From Neurospora tetrasperma FGSC 2508 (lineage: Eukaryota; Ascomycota; Sordariomycetes; Sordariales; Sordariaceae), in contig NW_009799179.1 in assembly GCF_000213175.1 (NCBI RefSeq), forward strand, positions 8,013,566 through 8,077,565: a DNA stretch of 64,000 bases, read 5' to 3'. Made by a program: the position numbers and the translations under genes. Below the pieces are notes generated by a model. That model worked only from the letters and a program-made list of their open reading frames with translations. It did not search any database and had not been told where the DNA came from. Below are positions 13,000 to 25,225 of this stretch, in pieces (position 1 is the first letter of the stretch; each line of letters starts with the position of its first letter).

Positions 13000-13760
13000 C
13001 ATAGGTCGATGGGCTCCAAATGATGTAGAGGTACAAGTGCCTACCCGTCGGTACAGGTACTCGGTGCACATCTCCAGCTACAGGTACCAACTAATGCTAA
13101 AGCCGTCCCATCCATCTCTCTTCAATCATGCCTCCTCCCGTCTGGATGAGGTGAGGTGAAGCGAGCGGCAACAGTAGTAGCAGTGATATAGCAGCATCAA
13201 CCCAGTGCGATACTATCATGGGGGCGACATCATGATGGCAGACCAACCGTCGGAGCATGGCAGGAACGGTCGGTACTGTACCTTGAGGTTAGAATTGGAT
13301 GCGCACGTAGTGTCGGGTGTAGAGGTAGATGCGGGAACTCGACAGCAACGTGGTACATACGTGATGATGCATTTTTGCGCGCTCTCCTCGCCTCTGGATC
13401 TCTGCCATCCACGGTATCGCATGAAACATAGCCTAAAAATCAACTGGGCACTCATTCCTCTCGCGAGTCGCAGTAGGGGTACATACCTGTAGTGTAGATA
13501 TCTCTTGGCCTGGGTAACGGCTCGCTCCCCACACGACGCGAACGGGAATTTGTGTTCGATTCAGACGAGAGGACACGGTGAGGCTAGTACAAGGGAAGAG
13601 CAGTACCTCTGTACATACTACCTTGCTATATTGGCAGCATCTGTAGGTACCCAACCTCACACTTCCACAATAGGTGGTCCGGTGCTATCCATCTCCGCGA
13701 TTCCTCTTGCGCGTCCCTGACCTCCCTGGACCTAGGTAGCTCTCTACTAGTAGCGTACCA
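13000..13760. repeat. Cluster of GGTAC/TAGGTA palindromic motifs
   Basis: Repeated AGGTAC, GGTACC, TAGGTA and TACCTA words occur, for example near 13029, 13052, 13080, 13478, 13604, 13645 and 13731. The same words return at ~15282-15320, ~17810-17832, ~19292, ~19433 and ~33128-33165. They look like decayed copies of a short palindrome resembling TAGGTACCTA. Counts were made by eye. Confidence 0.5.
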
Positions 13761-15885
13761 CACCACTGCACCAACGGGAAGGACAATGGCTGAAATCACG
13801 GTGAAAAAGCGGCCGTTCTTGTTGTTATTTGGTATTCCCAACCCAACCACAACCATCGCCAATTGTCCCACTGTGTCCAATGTCAGTCATGTCCGTCTCA
13901 TGTTCTGGGTACCTTGGCTACCTACTGCGCACTGCCGAGCCGTGATTTGCTTGGCTCGTCCCTGAGTACCGCACAACTTGAAGTAGTGCGTGTATCTTCA
14001 ACGGGGTCCGCTAACTGCGTTCCGGAATTGGCAGGAGCTATGGTGGTCCATTTGGAGACGATTTGGAGGGGATTTGAGGGAAAATGCGACCGAAACACTG
14101 CCGATAAGGCTTGCTGGTTCCACCCTAGTCTGCTAGCCCCGCGGTAGCTAGATACACGTGCCGAGCCACGGGTCAGGTGTTTTGGGCGTGACAGCCGGGC
14201 CCAGCACTGTACACAATGCACCTAGTGTACTATGTACTGGTGGTCCCTTGGAAAATGGGAATGCGGCCAAAGTGGAAGTGGTTAGGACTTCTGATTTGAG
14301 CCCCCAAATCATCAAGCTGCCTTTGTCCTTCATTGAGTGGCCCTTCAAGCTGACAACCCTCAGATAGATGGCTGGTTCAACAGTCTTTAACTCAGGGTAA
14401 GGCTACAGGATGACCCCGCCCATTGGCATCGCGTCATCCAGCCCGATGTTGACTCGGCGCCTGCAGGTGGAAAAAGAGGAGCAAGGGTGAGGAGCCATCA
14501 AAGAAAATGGTTACTCCATCATAGGAGCGAGGTTCATTACTCAAAGGAACCACTGCGCCAAAGGAGGAGTTCGCGGGGCGTGCGCTCAAAAGCGACACCA
14601 GCACCGCAACGGGAACAGACGGGACGGACTGGAGAGAGCGAGACACAGACCACGCAGCGAGAAACTGGATTCCTCATTTCCGGCCCCGTCTGTGCTCTGG
14701 AATCACACGCAAACAGATACAGAACCTGCCCAAGGGGGCCCAAATGTGTGCCATGGCTACCAAACAGCCGCCAACGTTGCGGCTCACCCATATAACTCGA
14801 GATAGGCTAGGTGCGATACACACGGTAGCGCGCGAAACACATGGCTTGGGGGTTGCAATAGGGCGGCATTGATGTGACTGATCTGCTGATCTCCTTAAGA
14901 GGTGCCACTTTAGGGCATGGGTGTTGGGGGGATGGGTGTGCACTTGGCACGCTACTTGGAGGGTAGCAGTCAAATCTTTCACGTGGCTTTCTCGTCGTTC
15001 TCTCGTCGATTTCTCGTTAATCGTCAGGTCTCTAGAGGGGTAGATTTCACTTTGCCATATTCGAGTTGAAATGGAACAGCAGGCACGAGTGTCATTGACT
15101 TTAAAGTCCATCACACCAAACCCGAATCCTCAATGGTGGACGGTGATGCGGTCGAGAAACAAGCGCGGCAATCACAGCTCTCGGCCCCCGCAGTCCTGTT
15201 GTTACTGTACGGAACTCAGGTCGACTTGGCAACCTAAACTGTGAAGCCCTGCAGGTGCATTCTCCGTGCATACACTACCTAGGTACCTACCTATCTTAAC
15301 CCTACCGTAGGTACCATTACCTGCACTACAAAGTGACCATCACATGCAGCACACAAAGAGAAGCTCTGAAACTGTAAAAAGTCAACAACTTGTAGGTTGA
15401 CAGTTGGCACGTACAGCGTAGTGTATAGCATGAGAAACAAAACCTAACTTGTCTTCACCGCCCGCTATACATCGAGCAATGCACACGTGCGCTCAAGCAA
15501 TGGACGTTGACAGCTCCGGCCCCGACCCGCCTCTTGCTGCAGGCGCAGGTACATCACAGTGATCACATCTGGGCCACCTCAACAACACGTGTCAGCCAGC
15601 CAACACTTTTTGCGAGACAGATTAATCCCACCTGGCATATGTCGTAACCATCGAGTCCGGCCACCAAGATACAGCTCACATTTCTCTTCAAAAGTTCCCC
15701 TTGCTTTGTGTTCTCACTCTCACCAAATCATTCATTGTTGTTGCAAGTCAAACCCCCCACCCAATTCCCATTGTCAGTCAAGGACGATCCAACGCTGCAA
15801 TGAGATCGCAACCCCACGTTTTTGTCTCTCCGACCGCTGTCCTGACAACGAAGCCATGGGGAGGTTTTTCTGTTTCTTAGCACAA

Positions 15886-15912
15886 CAGCAGCAGCAGCAG
15901 CAACAACAACTC
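15886..15912. repeat. CAG/CAA trinucleotide run
   Basis: An uninterrupted stretch of CAG then CAA triplets occurs in non-genic sequence. In one frame it would encode polyglutamine, but no supported gene includes it. Confidence 0.8.
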
Positions 15913-17403
15913 CAATGTTGCGAGTTTCACATTCCAAGCCCATTGACAGTCTTGGCGCCTCTATTCCGGGCATCAATGTCTTCATGACAATTAGACATCC
16001 ATTGATCGCAGTTTTCCGAATCCATCGGCGCAAGACCGGAATCTTTATCCAATCAATCAACAATTTCGCTCGGTCGAATTCAAATTAGCTGCTAGCACTA
16101 GCAAATCCAAATACATTGGCAGAGCTTCTCCCCCGCGGTCTACTATGCAGTATGGCCCACCACAGTACAACCATCACCCACTCTCTCCAGGATATTCTCC
16201 CCCCAGCGCTTTTCCTGGAAGCAGAGCCCCAGTTCATCAGGGCCGTTTCCCCTTGTCCGTCGTCCCCTGCGTTCACGGAATCGGACTCCCTTGGATTATT
16301 CCCGGGCGCTCGAATTTCAATGGGCCTGTGATAAGAGAGTGCTACTCGTCGAGACTGTGTACGCAGTACACTACATAGTCCACAACTCTAGCGGCTCCCA
16401 AAAGATGTGGGTCAACGGATCCCCCCACTTCCAACAACCGCATTTTCGACGGGATCTGCGTGTTCGCGACCCTTTTGTTTCTCGTATCTGTCTTCGATGG
16501 CCGCGGCTCTGACGGATCACGGCAATGGGAATTGGATCTGGGATAAGATTCTGCTAGTCGGGTGGAGTCACACAAACCTGTTCCAAAAGACTAGTGTAAG
16601 ACCAGAGACGGCCAACAAAAGGTCTCTCACCACTCACCCAAAAGCTCTTTGACATACATTTTAATTACTGGGAGCCGCAGAAGACTCACGGACAATTGAT
16701 GTTATTTCCGGGGTCTCTGACGGCCTAGGCCTTGTGAAGCTTGTAGGTTGTGGGTTCGGACAGACACCCATACAACTTGCTGGCCCTGCCAAAGTGCGAT
16801 GATAGGGAGAATATTGGTGCCCAAATTCCCAAAACTTTTTGATTTGGCGACAGCTACACATTTCCGCTCACGGCCCCCAGTTTCCTATCTGCCTCTACAC
16901 GCACAGAGTAGCTACGAACCACAAACCTCATGTAGTCCTCTGAAACTTGTCTCAAAAACCGGAGTACGGAAGAACGCAGCCTCTTCCCGACATTCCAATA
17001 GAGGCCTTGTCTGTCAACTGATACCAAGCAAGCAGGAAAGCGCGTTCCCCAGTTCCTGGAATGTCGATGGTCAAATACCCAAAGAGAACATGGGGAAACT
17101 GCAGACAAAAATCCATAATGACGAAAAGAACGGTGGTCTAGTGGTACCTACATGGCTCATCTCGATGACGGTAATCGTCAAGTCAAAGGAAAAAAAGACG
17201 CACAATCACACTGAACAGTCTAGCCCGCCGCCCCACGAGCCTAGAGTTCTTGGGACCTGCCTAATGCGGCCCAGGGACACAATACTGTACATAGGTCCCC
17301 GAGTCGGCGAAGCTAAAGCGAGCTCATCCGTCCGGGTTCCGACGGGAATGAGCCTTTTGCAGGCGGCGCGGCACCCCCGAGTGGGGAGGGGAGAAAGCGA
17401 GCG

Positions 17404-17452
17404 AGAGGAACGTTTGAAAGAAAAAGAAAAGAAGAAAAAAAAGAAGAAGAAA
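17404..17452. repeat. Purine (AAG/GAA) tract
   Basis: About 45 nt of nearly pure A and G on the plus strand, in non-genic DNA. Confidence 0.7.
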
Positions 17453-18610
17453 TTTTCTTTTCCCAAGCCTCAGGACCTGGGGCTACTTTGGAAGTACCCT
17501 CACAAGCGCCATCGTTCATGTAGTCCACCAACCAGACCCGAGACGACGATCTAGCGTACGGGTACCGATACTGAGCGCCGTTCCGCTGTTAATAGTAAAT
17601 CGGAATCCTTCGATAATAAGCCTAACCACAGTCGAGATCTTGCAGTTACTACGAAGTATCTTTATCCCAATGTCTTCACGTTAACCATCTGCCCATATCC
17701 ATTAGGCACGGGTTAGAGACAGAAACGCTCAACAATGTCTCACACCGGCATAAAGCTATCATGCGGTTCGCAAGGAAGTGATTTGCGAGCGAGGTCAACT
17801 GACTGCATCATCTACCTAATACCTACCCATGTAGCTCGCTCGCCCTTCCACCATACTGCGATAAAACAGCATCAATGCAGCGAGGTACGGTCACAATAGA
17901 CAACTGTCTCGTCAAGGAAAATATAAGAAAAAAAAGTCCGATGTGATATAGCAGCAAAAACATGTGTACATATGTCTCAAAGTGAAAAGAAAAGAAGAGT
18001 TCCATTGGAGAGGGCCAAGGATTCTAATGCCAGCTTCCAGCCTCCGATTCGTCTCACTCGTTCATTGATTTATTTATTCTAGTTTTCGCTCTTCCGAACG
18101 AACACACCATAGCCTTGGCAATGGATTCGATCCAATATGTTGAATAGCAGGACTGCCAGCTTCAAGTCCTAGTGAAAGGGGTGTACGGCTTCCCGATTGG
18201 TTGATGGGGTATATGAGTAGGGTCAAGCTTTCATGGTAATTGCTTGTCTATATGAACAATCAGAGGATCGACCTATCCCCTGGGTTGGGTCTATAGGGTG
18301 GATGTTGTTTCATGCAATCGTGGCATTATGCGGGGGCATGTCCGAATACATCATCGAAAGAGAAGGAACTAGGTAAGCGTTTGCTGTCAAGTTGGAGTGT
18401 CCTCGTCAAAGTGTTTGGCATTATCTTCTTTCCCCCAGGGATAGCTGAGAGAGAAATCTCACTGAACGGCCAGTCCTTGCGCCAAAAATTCAAGTGGTCA
18501 GCAACATGATTGCAGTCATCTTCTAGACTTAGGATCCAAGTTGATGCTAAAGTCCAAGAGCTTGCGAGCTCAGGATATCCTACTATAGCGGGAAAATCAC
18601 CAGCGCATCA

Positions 18611-19222
18611 AGCCTTGTTGGGGGGGTTCAATGCTTGCAATCTTCACAAGCCTTGTTGTAAAATCTAGCACTATTAGTTGCCTAGCACTGTTGCTTAAGG
18701 TAGGGCTCTTATTGGCCCGACTCCGCTTGCTTAAGGTAAGGTACTATTTAGTAAGGTTGTTGAGAGAGTCGTTCTTTCCTATTAACCCGTTCCCCCCCCC
18801 CCCCCTAATTTCCCTATATCAACGTAAATAAGGAACCTCTCTATCAATTAATTGGGCTAGTAGCTCAATAGTTTCTGTCGTCGCTCTCTTTCTTATAATT
18901 GCTAGTTCGATTCCAATTCGGGACCGCTTTTTTTCGCACGAAAAGTTTCGCGCGGTTGTAAATAGAGGTAGCCTCAACTACGCTACCTCCCTGGGCGCCC
19001 CGGACCTCGAAGTCGAAGTCTAACCCGTTTATAACTAAATTAAGACCCTTATAGTAGCCATTATAGAAGGCCATTATAGGGGTCTTTAGCTTTTGCCATT
19101 TTACACCCAAATTCGACCAATCAGAGGCCTCCCTCAACCAACAGTGCTAGATCTCACAACAAGGCTGGGCCAGTTATCTGCTCTAAGATTTGGAACTACC
19201 CTTAACCCCCCCTTTCAAGGCT
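18611..19222. mobile_element. MITE-like element with nested terminal inverted repeats
   Basis: A ~0.6-kb segment bounded by inverted repeats. The inner pair is 32 nt long: 18649-18680 matches the reverse complement of 19135-19166 at 28 of 32 positions. All four differences are A on the left arm against G on the right arm, the direction RIP-type mutation gives. An outer pair shares AGCCTTG followed by a G-run and GTT (18611-18632 against the reverse complement of 19204-19222). The interior has no long coding frame, is moderately AT-rich, and holds a C-run (~18790-18805). No clear target-site duplication is visible, so exact ends are uncertain. Confidence 0.55.
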
Positions 19223-22200
19223 GGACACCCTCCTTATACTCCCACTGTGGTAGGTCAGTTCCCTACTCCTGATTCCTACCTCTACTTACGCCCTAGGTAC
19301 CCAACATAATCCCATCTCACCACGTACTCACATCCAAATTCCCTCTTCCCAGTCTCCTAGGTTAGGGTTCCTAACTACTTATTCTGACCCCACGAAATGT
19401 ATTGCATGTACATCACTCCCTATCTAGAGTAGAGGTACCTACCTAATACTCTCCACGGGCCCACCGCATAACGACCGAGATGACTGGAACAGAAATGCCA
19501 CAATGTAGTACGACGGCTATATGATATCTATGTATGTGTAGCACGCATGTGGTTTTCGCCCGAGTTTTATTGTTGCAGCAGTAACAGCGCAGTGTAACGC
19601 GGATTGTACTACTGTTGCGTGCTTGCCCGCCTGGACGCCGACGCAACCAGGTTGCGTTCCAGTATGTGTACAGCGACGCCTCTGATCGTTGTTCCCTCAG
19701 GGGAGAAAGGTGGGAGGAAATATCGAGATTCTCGGTATCTAGAAGTATGTGCTGGTACCTAGATATTGTTGAGCCGGGAGTTTCCAAGTCTCCAGACGGG
19801 CGTGATAAGTGGAAAAACAGTTGAAACGAAGAGTGAAGTAAAGTCAACCAAAAGGGAGTAGGATACTTGCTATTCTTATTACTCTTTTCGTACGTATTGC
19901 TATACTACCTAGAGGTAACTACCTCTCCTAAGCGCCAAGAAGTTCACTTCGACACCAAGGATCACCCACGGAGACGGAACTTTCCACGTCCAGTATGCCA
20001 TAGGTAGCCGTAACCGCTGGACCTCTCGGTCTCAACTCAGGTTACCTCTCCCCAAGCCCCAAGCCACTTGTGCAATGTGAGAACCAAGGTGTAACCGCAT
20101 ACAGGTGTAGTAGCCATCTGAAACACAAATGCATTGGGCAATGGATTGAGGATGGGAGGACAGGGAGGACATGGAGATAAAAGCAGTGCTACTCTTTCGC
20201 CACGTGTGGGTTGCGAATGATGTCCTACCTTACATCGCCCACCATTTTTTTCTTCTTTTTTTTCGCTTTCACTCTTTCCCTTTACTTTTGTGCATTCGTA
20301 CATCTGTACGTTTATTTCTCTTCCGCTGCTTGCAGCATGCTAGCTGCTGTGCTTTTTGTGCTGTAGTGGTGTTGTTGTATTTGATAGTAGGGCGGTAGTT
20401 GTGACTTCTCTCGCTCCAGCTGTAACTGTACACCAGGGGCAGACAGTGGTGAACACTGCAGCTCGGCTGTTACTATGACTTCTCAGCTCCCACTCCTCAT
20501 TTCATCCGTCGGGATATTGCAGAAGCAGTAGCAGCAACATGAAGAAGGGGGGAGAGGGGAAGCAGGAGGAGTACGAGAGGTGGTGAACTGGCAGGACCGA
20601 TTCTGGATCATCATGTACGATCTTGGGTTACCATACACGAATGGCGGGCAAGTATGGATGTTCGGCGGCAATGTTCCTTAACATGAACAGAGGCTGGTTG
20701 AGTGTCGGCAATTGGATTTTTGCCACCCTTCCTAGATATGCTTCTTGCTCCTGAAATCGTCGTGATGGCTTGTCAACACTACTTACCTAGTATCACCTTT
20801 TGTCAACCTTGGGTAGGGGATGAGGCATATAAAGAACATAAAATTCCAAACCAGCTCAAGCAGAGTGAATATTTACAGTGCCGTCGGTACAGGTGCCTAG
20901 GCAACTGAATCACATAAACCACAACACAACCGGGTAACCGCACGTGCCGAGTCACCCGTCATGACATAGACGCAGTGAAGTCGTGACGTTGTAACCCCGT
21001 GACATTGACTCTTTGACCTTCCTGTTTACCATGGCCACGGTACACAGGGGTGTGTTCTGTCTTGTGTCTGCTGTGCTTGGTGTTGGTGTTTCTGTTGCCG
21101 TTACCCAGGGGCAGGTACTCTCGTTGGACCAAGCTGAGCACCCTCACTCAGCACAGGTTTATTTTCTGGCCCGTTCGGACACGATACCTTGACGTTCATT
21201 CCGACATTGCTACCTCTGGGTAAACATTCGTTCTCTCAGGTTCTGTATCTCGTGCCGTTGCTCTCGGACGTAAGGTCTCGTGAGTCGAGAGGAAAAGGAA
21301 GGGAAGGAAAGAGAGAGAACATACGTTGAGGGCATGGTGTTGTTCAGTAGGTACTCGACCTAGAAGGTAGAACTCGGGAGGGAAGAAGAAGCGGCTGGAT
21401 ACCAATGGACGAGAAAGACACCCATGCTGCACTGAACCACTTGACTTCATGGAACAACCCGGCTCATGACCTCGTGTCTCTTCGCGTGACTGTACATCAT
21501 GTCCAGTGAACAAATAGACATGCATAAGCGCCTGGCCAGGAGGATTTCGTTGATCTTTCAGTACAGCAGCGAGACAAAACATACATACAGCATGAAAGAC
21601 ACCAAAAAAACGTGTCCAGCTAAGTGCAGGTGACTCACCTGGCATTGCGGGTTCTGACTTTGAGACAGTTGATGGAAAAGTAAGTTGACGATTGGGATGG
21701 GGTTGCCCTCTCTTAGAGTCTCCAAAGCTCTTAAAAGAATTCATTCCGATTTCGGGTTGCAAACATCGAGAAGAACTGATTCATAGAAGCATGTTCTTGC
21801 GTTGAGAGAAGCTAGATATCGAACTTGGTTCTCCATGTCTGCAAATCCGTCTCACAAGGAGGTAGATGAACGTTGTCTTACCCTCTTCTTGTGGTCTTGG
21901 TAATGCAGCTAAGGGATTGGGGTTCGAGAGATAACACACTTCCCCGATTTACCATCATTGATCCCGCGTTCGGTCTTCGGTGATCGATTCCAAAGTATCA
22001 AAGCTGAGAACAGAAGGGGCTTGAGTGCATACAGCGCGTGAAGTCGAACTCGAAGACACTCGTTTTCGATATGTTCCCAGTATCAACTTTTTTTACTGGA
22101 AGGAAATTCCAAAACTCCCTGGGACTAGCATACAAAGAAACAAAAAGAAGGGAAACGAAGAGTATCACACTAGATCAAAAAGGAAGTCATCACCAGTCCA

Positions 22201-22230
22201 GATAACAAGAGCAAAAAGTAGAAAAAAAGT
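19223..22230. other. Gene-free region, right part, up to the tRNA
   Basis: No supported gene. It includes more TAGGTACC-type words (~19292-19300, ~19433-19442). The longest open frame (21196-21762, minus) lacks recognisable features. This is probably non-coding DNA between the MITE-like element and the tRNA gene. Confidence 0.45.
22222..22228 (-). terminator. RNA polymerase III terminator of tRNA-Gly
   Basis: Seven T residues on the minus strand, three bases after the tRNA 3' end. Confidence 0.85.
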
Positions 22231-22302
22231 TGCGCCAAGAGGGAATCGAACCCCCCCCTCAACCTTGGAAGGGTTGAATCCTAACCACTAGACCATTGGC
22301 GC
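22231..22302 (-). tRNA. tRNA-Gly (anticodon UCC)
   Basis: Read on the minus strand it folds as a standard 72-nt cloverleaf. The acceptor GCGCCAA pairs with TTGGCGC, with discriminator A. The D arm contains GGTCTAGTGGTTAGG (box A region). The anticodon stem CAACC/GGTTG encloses loop CTTCCAA, giving anticodon TCC. The T arm contains GGTTCGATTCCC (box B). There is no intron. A run of seven Ts follows directly (complement of 22222-22228), a normal RNA polymerase III terminator. Confidence 0.95.
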
Positions 22303-23593
22303 CCTTGATGGTTTGGTTTGCTTGTTGAAAATATAACTATCGTGATCCTCCTATATGATACACCGCAACGTGTCCGCAACAACTCTGCTCTAGCTGGGCA
22401 GTCGCGGCCCAACAACTGTGGAGCCTTCGGAGCCGACGGGCTGTCTTGGCACTCACTCTACACATGTAAAGAGATCGTAAGGGGGGGAGTGACTAGGGTT
22501 AGGGTTGACCCTTGGAGGTATCCTGAATGAAATCTATAAAATGCCCGTGGGGGCTCGAAGCTTGGGAGTGGATGTAGTCGGAGAAGATCTGGTTCGGTGC
22601 TTACTATCGAGTCCGATAGTTAGGGGGAAGGCCTCCTGTTAAGCTTTTATTAGCAAATTTGTGATGATCGTTCGATGGCAATGCGTAGTCTGTGCTTCAG
22701 TGACTCTCGGTGGATGGTAAGATAAGCCAGAGGCTTATATACACCCTGAGTAACATGGCGTGGTCTGCGGAGTCAACTGCCAATTCGATGCGGGTTGAAG
22801 CCGGATCAAGACGTATTAGGAATAGGTGTTCGTCAACCCATCGGGCATATTCCACTACTAAAGACGGTATAGTCATACACAGCCCAAAGAGGCACATGAA
22901 ACGGTCGCAACGGTCATGGTGTGCGGTTGGCAGTACTGTAGCTTTGAGGTTGCCTTTCGGAGTGAGTAAGCGGAATCCCGATGTGGGCAATGTCCGTTAT
23001 TAGAGTCTTTCCCGGATACGTATGGGAACTACAAACCATCAAATAGGTGGTGGTGAGTGCTCGTAGTATGGATGACAGGGTCCAACCATCTGCTTTTGAA
23101 AGAGCACGCAACCTGTCAGCATGGCGCCCCATTCCAAGGACCTTTTTACTTGACGGTTGTTGGTACGAGCTATGAGACTGAGGTATAAAAGATCGCGCTT
23201 GAACTGGCGAGTGTACCGCAAGCCATGGGCGTAGTTGGTGCCGCGGCACGTGCAATATCTCCCATTGGTCCCATGACAAAGAGCCACCCAGCCCTATGGC
23301 ACCAACATAGCCCATGTGGTTGCTCTGCGTCATTGTTGTCATTTGCTCTTCTCATCCGGTGGAAAAGGTGAATGATCACTCTGCAGCACACTCGCGCTTG
23401 ACCCGAAGGGAAACTCCTCATGCCACCTTCATGGGCACTGTCTCACGGTCTCACGAGTTGTTGAGGCCTGGCGAGCATGTCCACATTTTGGGTTTATAAC
23501 ACCCCCAACTCCAAGCACTCATGAAAATGACCACTTCCCGCCAGTCGATGCTCCTTCCCCAGATGAACACAGTTTCTGCTATGCCTTCCCACA
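22303..23593. other. Intergenic between tRNA-Gly and the membrane protein gene
   Basis: About 1.3 kb. A TAGGGTTAGGGTT stretch (22494-22506) is two copies of the fungal telomere unit. A 97-codon minus frame (22697-22990) begins with TTG and has no recognised domain. No gene is called. Confidence 0.5.
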
Positions 23594-24478
23594 ATGGTCG
23601 GAATCTCATACCCGGCAAAGGGATATCACAAGATCGGTGGCCATCGCCCCTTCTCGACTGTTGAGGTGGTACTCTTAATCTCCCTGGTCTCCTTGATGAC
23701 CTCGCTCATTGTGTTCTCAATTATCTACTCCGTCCAGCATCGGGGACTTATCCGACCTGCGCTTGTCATTTCGATTTCCGGATCGATAATCTTCCTGTTG
23801 GCTATTTGCTATATTATATATAGCAGAAGAAGTCAATCTCGTCAGTATTACGATCTTGAGATCAGGGAGGATGGACAACCCAATCCGTCAAGCTACACCA
23901 TCAATACGTACTCGCCATCAGTTGAAAGCATATCTCCCAACATGCGTTTCGCGCCGGCAAATTACTTCCGCAAGAATCGGAACCGCCCATTTTGGACCTC
24001 TTCGTCCACCGTCTTATCCACAAACACGGCGGACGAAGAGAGATTGTTGGCCCACACCAGTGAGCAGGAAGCGTCCGAGGAACGGAAAGAACGAAAGCCT
24101 GGGACGGGCCGAAGTGACAATCGTAGGAATGGAAATAACATCAAAATCATCATCACGGAACCGGAGCCGGTAGCCTCGCGACATGGCATATCCCTCGAAT
24201 TCGACCCCCTCAGATCCCATCCAGTCAATCTGGATCGAGGTCCCAGCATCAATCAGTCAGGAACTTACCGAAATCTGACTGCGATCCCCAGAAACGCAGA
24301 GCCCAACAAGACTGCGTCAAATCGAATCCATCAACTCGACTCGGGTCCCAAGACACTAGGGCCCAGTTCAACCTCTAGATCTCATCGCCATCAGCATTTG
24401 CGGAAGTCGACGAGGCCAACCCTTGGCAGCGTCAGCGGCAGAGAGGACCTGCGCGCTGTGTTCCAAAACGGAGAGTAG
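23594..24478 (+). CDS. Hypothetical two-helix membrane protein
   Basis: A single-exon frame of 294 codons from an ATG. Two hydrophobic helices are evident, ~23-47 (VEVVLLISLVSLMTSLIVF...) and ~55-77 (PALVISISGSIIFLLAICYI), joined by a short basic loop (QHRGLIR). The remaining ~215 residues are polar, Ser/Arg/Asn-rich and probably disordered, with basic clusters such as RKERKPGTGRSDNRRNG. I recognise no family. Two adjacent helices followed by a long basic cytosolic tail would suit a lineage-specific membrane protein. The two helices argue against a chance frame, but the call rests on the frame alone. Confidence 0.6.
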   Translation: MVGISYPAKGYHKIGGHRPFSTVEVVLLISLVSLMTSLIVFSIIYSVQHRGLIRPALVISISGSIIFLLAICYIIYSRRSQSRQYYDLEIREDGQPNPSSYTINTYSPSVESISPNMRFAPANYFRKNRNRPFWTSSSTVLSTNTADEERLLAHTSEQEASEERKERKPGTGRSDNRRNGNNIKIIITEPEPVASRHGISLEFDPLRSHPVNLDRGPSINQSGTYRNLTAIPRNAEPNKTASNRIHQLDSGPKTLGPSSTSRSHRHQHLRKSTRPTLGSVSGREDLRAVFQNGE

Positions 24479-25225
24479 ATATGGAGGTGGTGTGATGTTG
24501 CTCGACGCTGAAAATCCTCTGGAAACCGCTGATGGCGAGTTGGACCATGGCGGATAGCACGCTCAGGTACCGGTGGTGATCCGGTCGGTTTGGATGATGA
24601 ACCTGACGTAGTATGGTTGGTGGGGACAGACCAGAACATTGGGGAAGGGAATATGGGGCCAGCCCTAGGAAATGTCCTGCGAATTGATAGAGGAAGCTTT
24701 AGTTCTAGACCTTCAAATGATACCAAGTTCAAATGTGTTAGAGCGCGTAAATCTCCAAGTCATTCTCCGTGTGAAAACCGACGTCGTGATCGTGAATTTG
24801 AGATGTGTTTTTGCAGTGAAGTTGACAGTGGACGACTGATAGCGATAGATAAAGAACCGTTAGTAACAACGGGATTTACACACTGCACAGCTTAGCCTGC
24901 ACTCACAGACGCGTGCTGCACAGCGTCGGACACGTCCGATAAGCTTATCCGTAATAGCAACCTTTCCCAAGGCGGCTAGTCCAATCGGTTATGCAGCTCA
25001 GTGTGCCGCCTCAACCCTGCTTGAATTTTCTGATAGCGGCGGATGAGAGCACTCCAACCATAGGCAGTGGAGAGTCCACTCTGAGAACCCCGACTCGGGA
25101 GCGGGACCTTGAGGTCGACTGACTTTTATTCTTTTCCAGGCAAACGCTTCCTGTCTTCCCGATACCTCTTTTCAACAACCCTTTTTTGCCCATCCATCCA
25201 TTCATCCTCATCCCCATACTTCAAA
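24479..25225. other. Intergenic; promoter of the RRM gene
   Basis: About 0.75 kb containing the 3' flank of the membrane protein gene and the promoter and 5' leader of the RNA-binding protein. No gene is supported. Confidence 0.5.

Larger units (their letters stand above)
11963..18610. other. Long gene-free region upstream of the bHLH gene (left part)
   Basis: With the stretch to 22230 this makes a ~10-kb interval without a supported protein gene. The part next to 11962 is presumably a long 5' leader and promoter of the bHLH gene. Open frames of up to 268 codons exist (16748-17554), but they start at non-ATG codons or are low-complexity. The interval holds many copies of a TAGGTACCTA-like palindrome (see repeat entries), a CAG/CAA run and a purine tract. 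Confidence 0.55.

Noticed and set aside
16748-17554. 268-codon plus frame in the gene-free gap
   Set aside because: Starts with TTG, has no domain, and includes a purine-tract Lys/Glu run; composition does not look coding.
22697-22990. 97-codon minus frame with a mildly hydrophobic, protein-like sequence
   Set aside because: Starts with TTG and has no ATG that leaves a domain-sized product; no homologue recognised.
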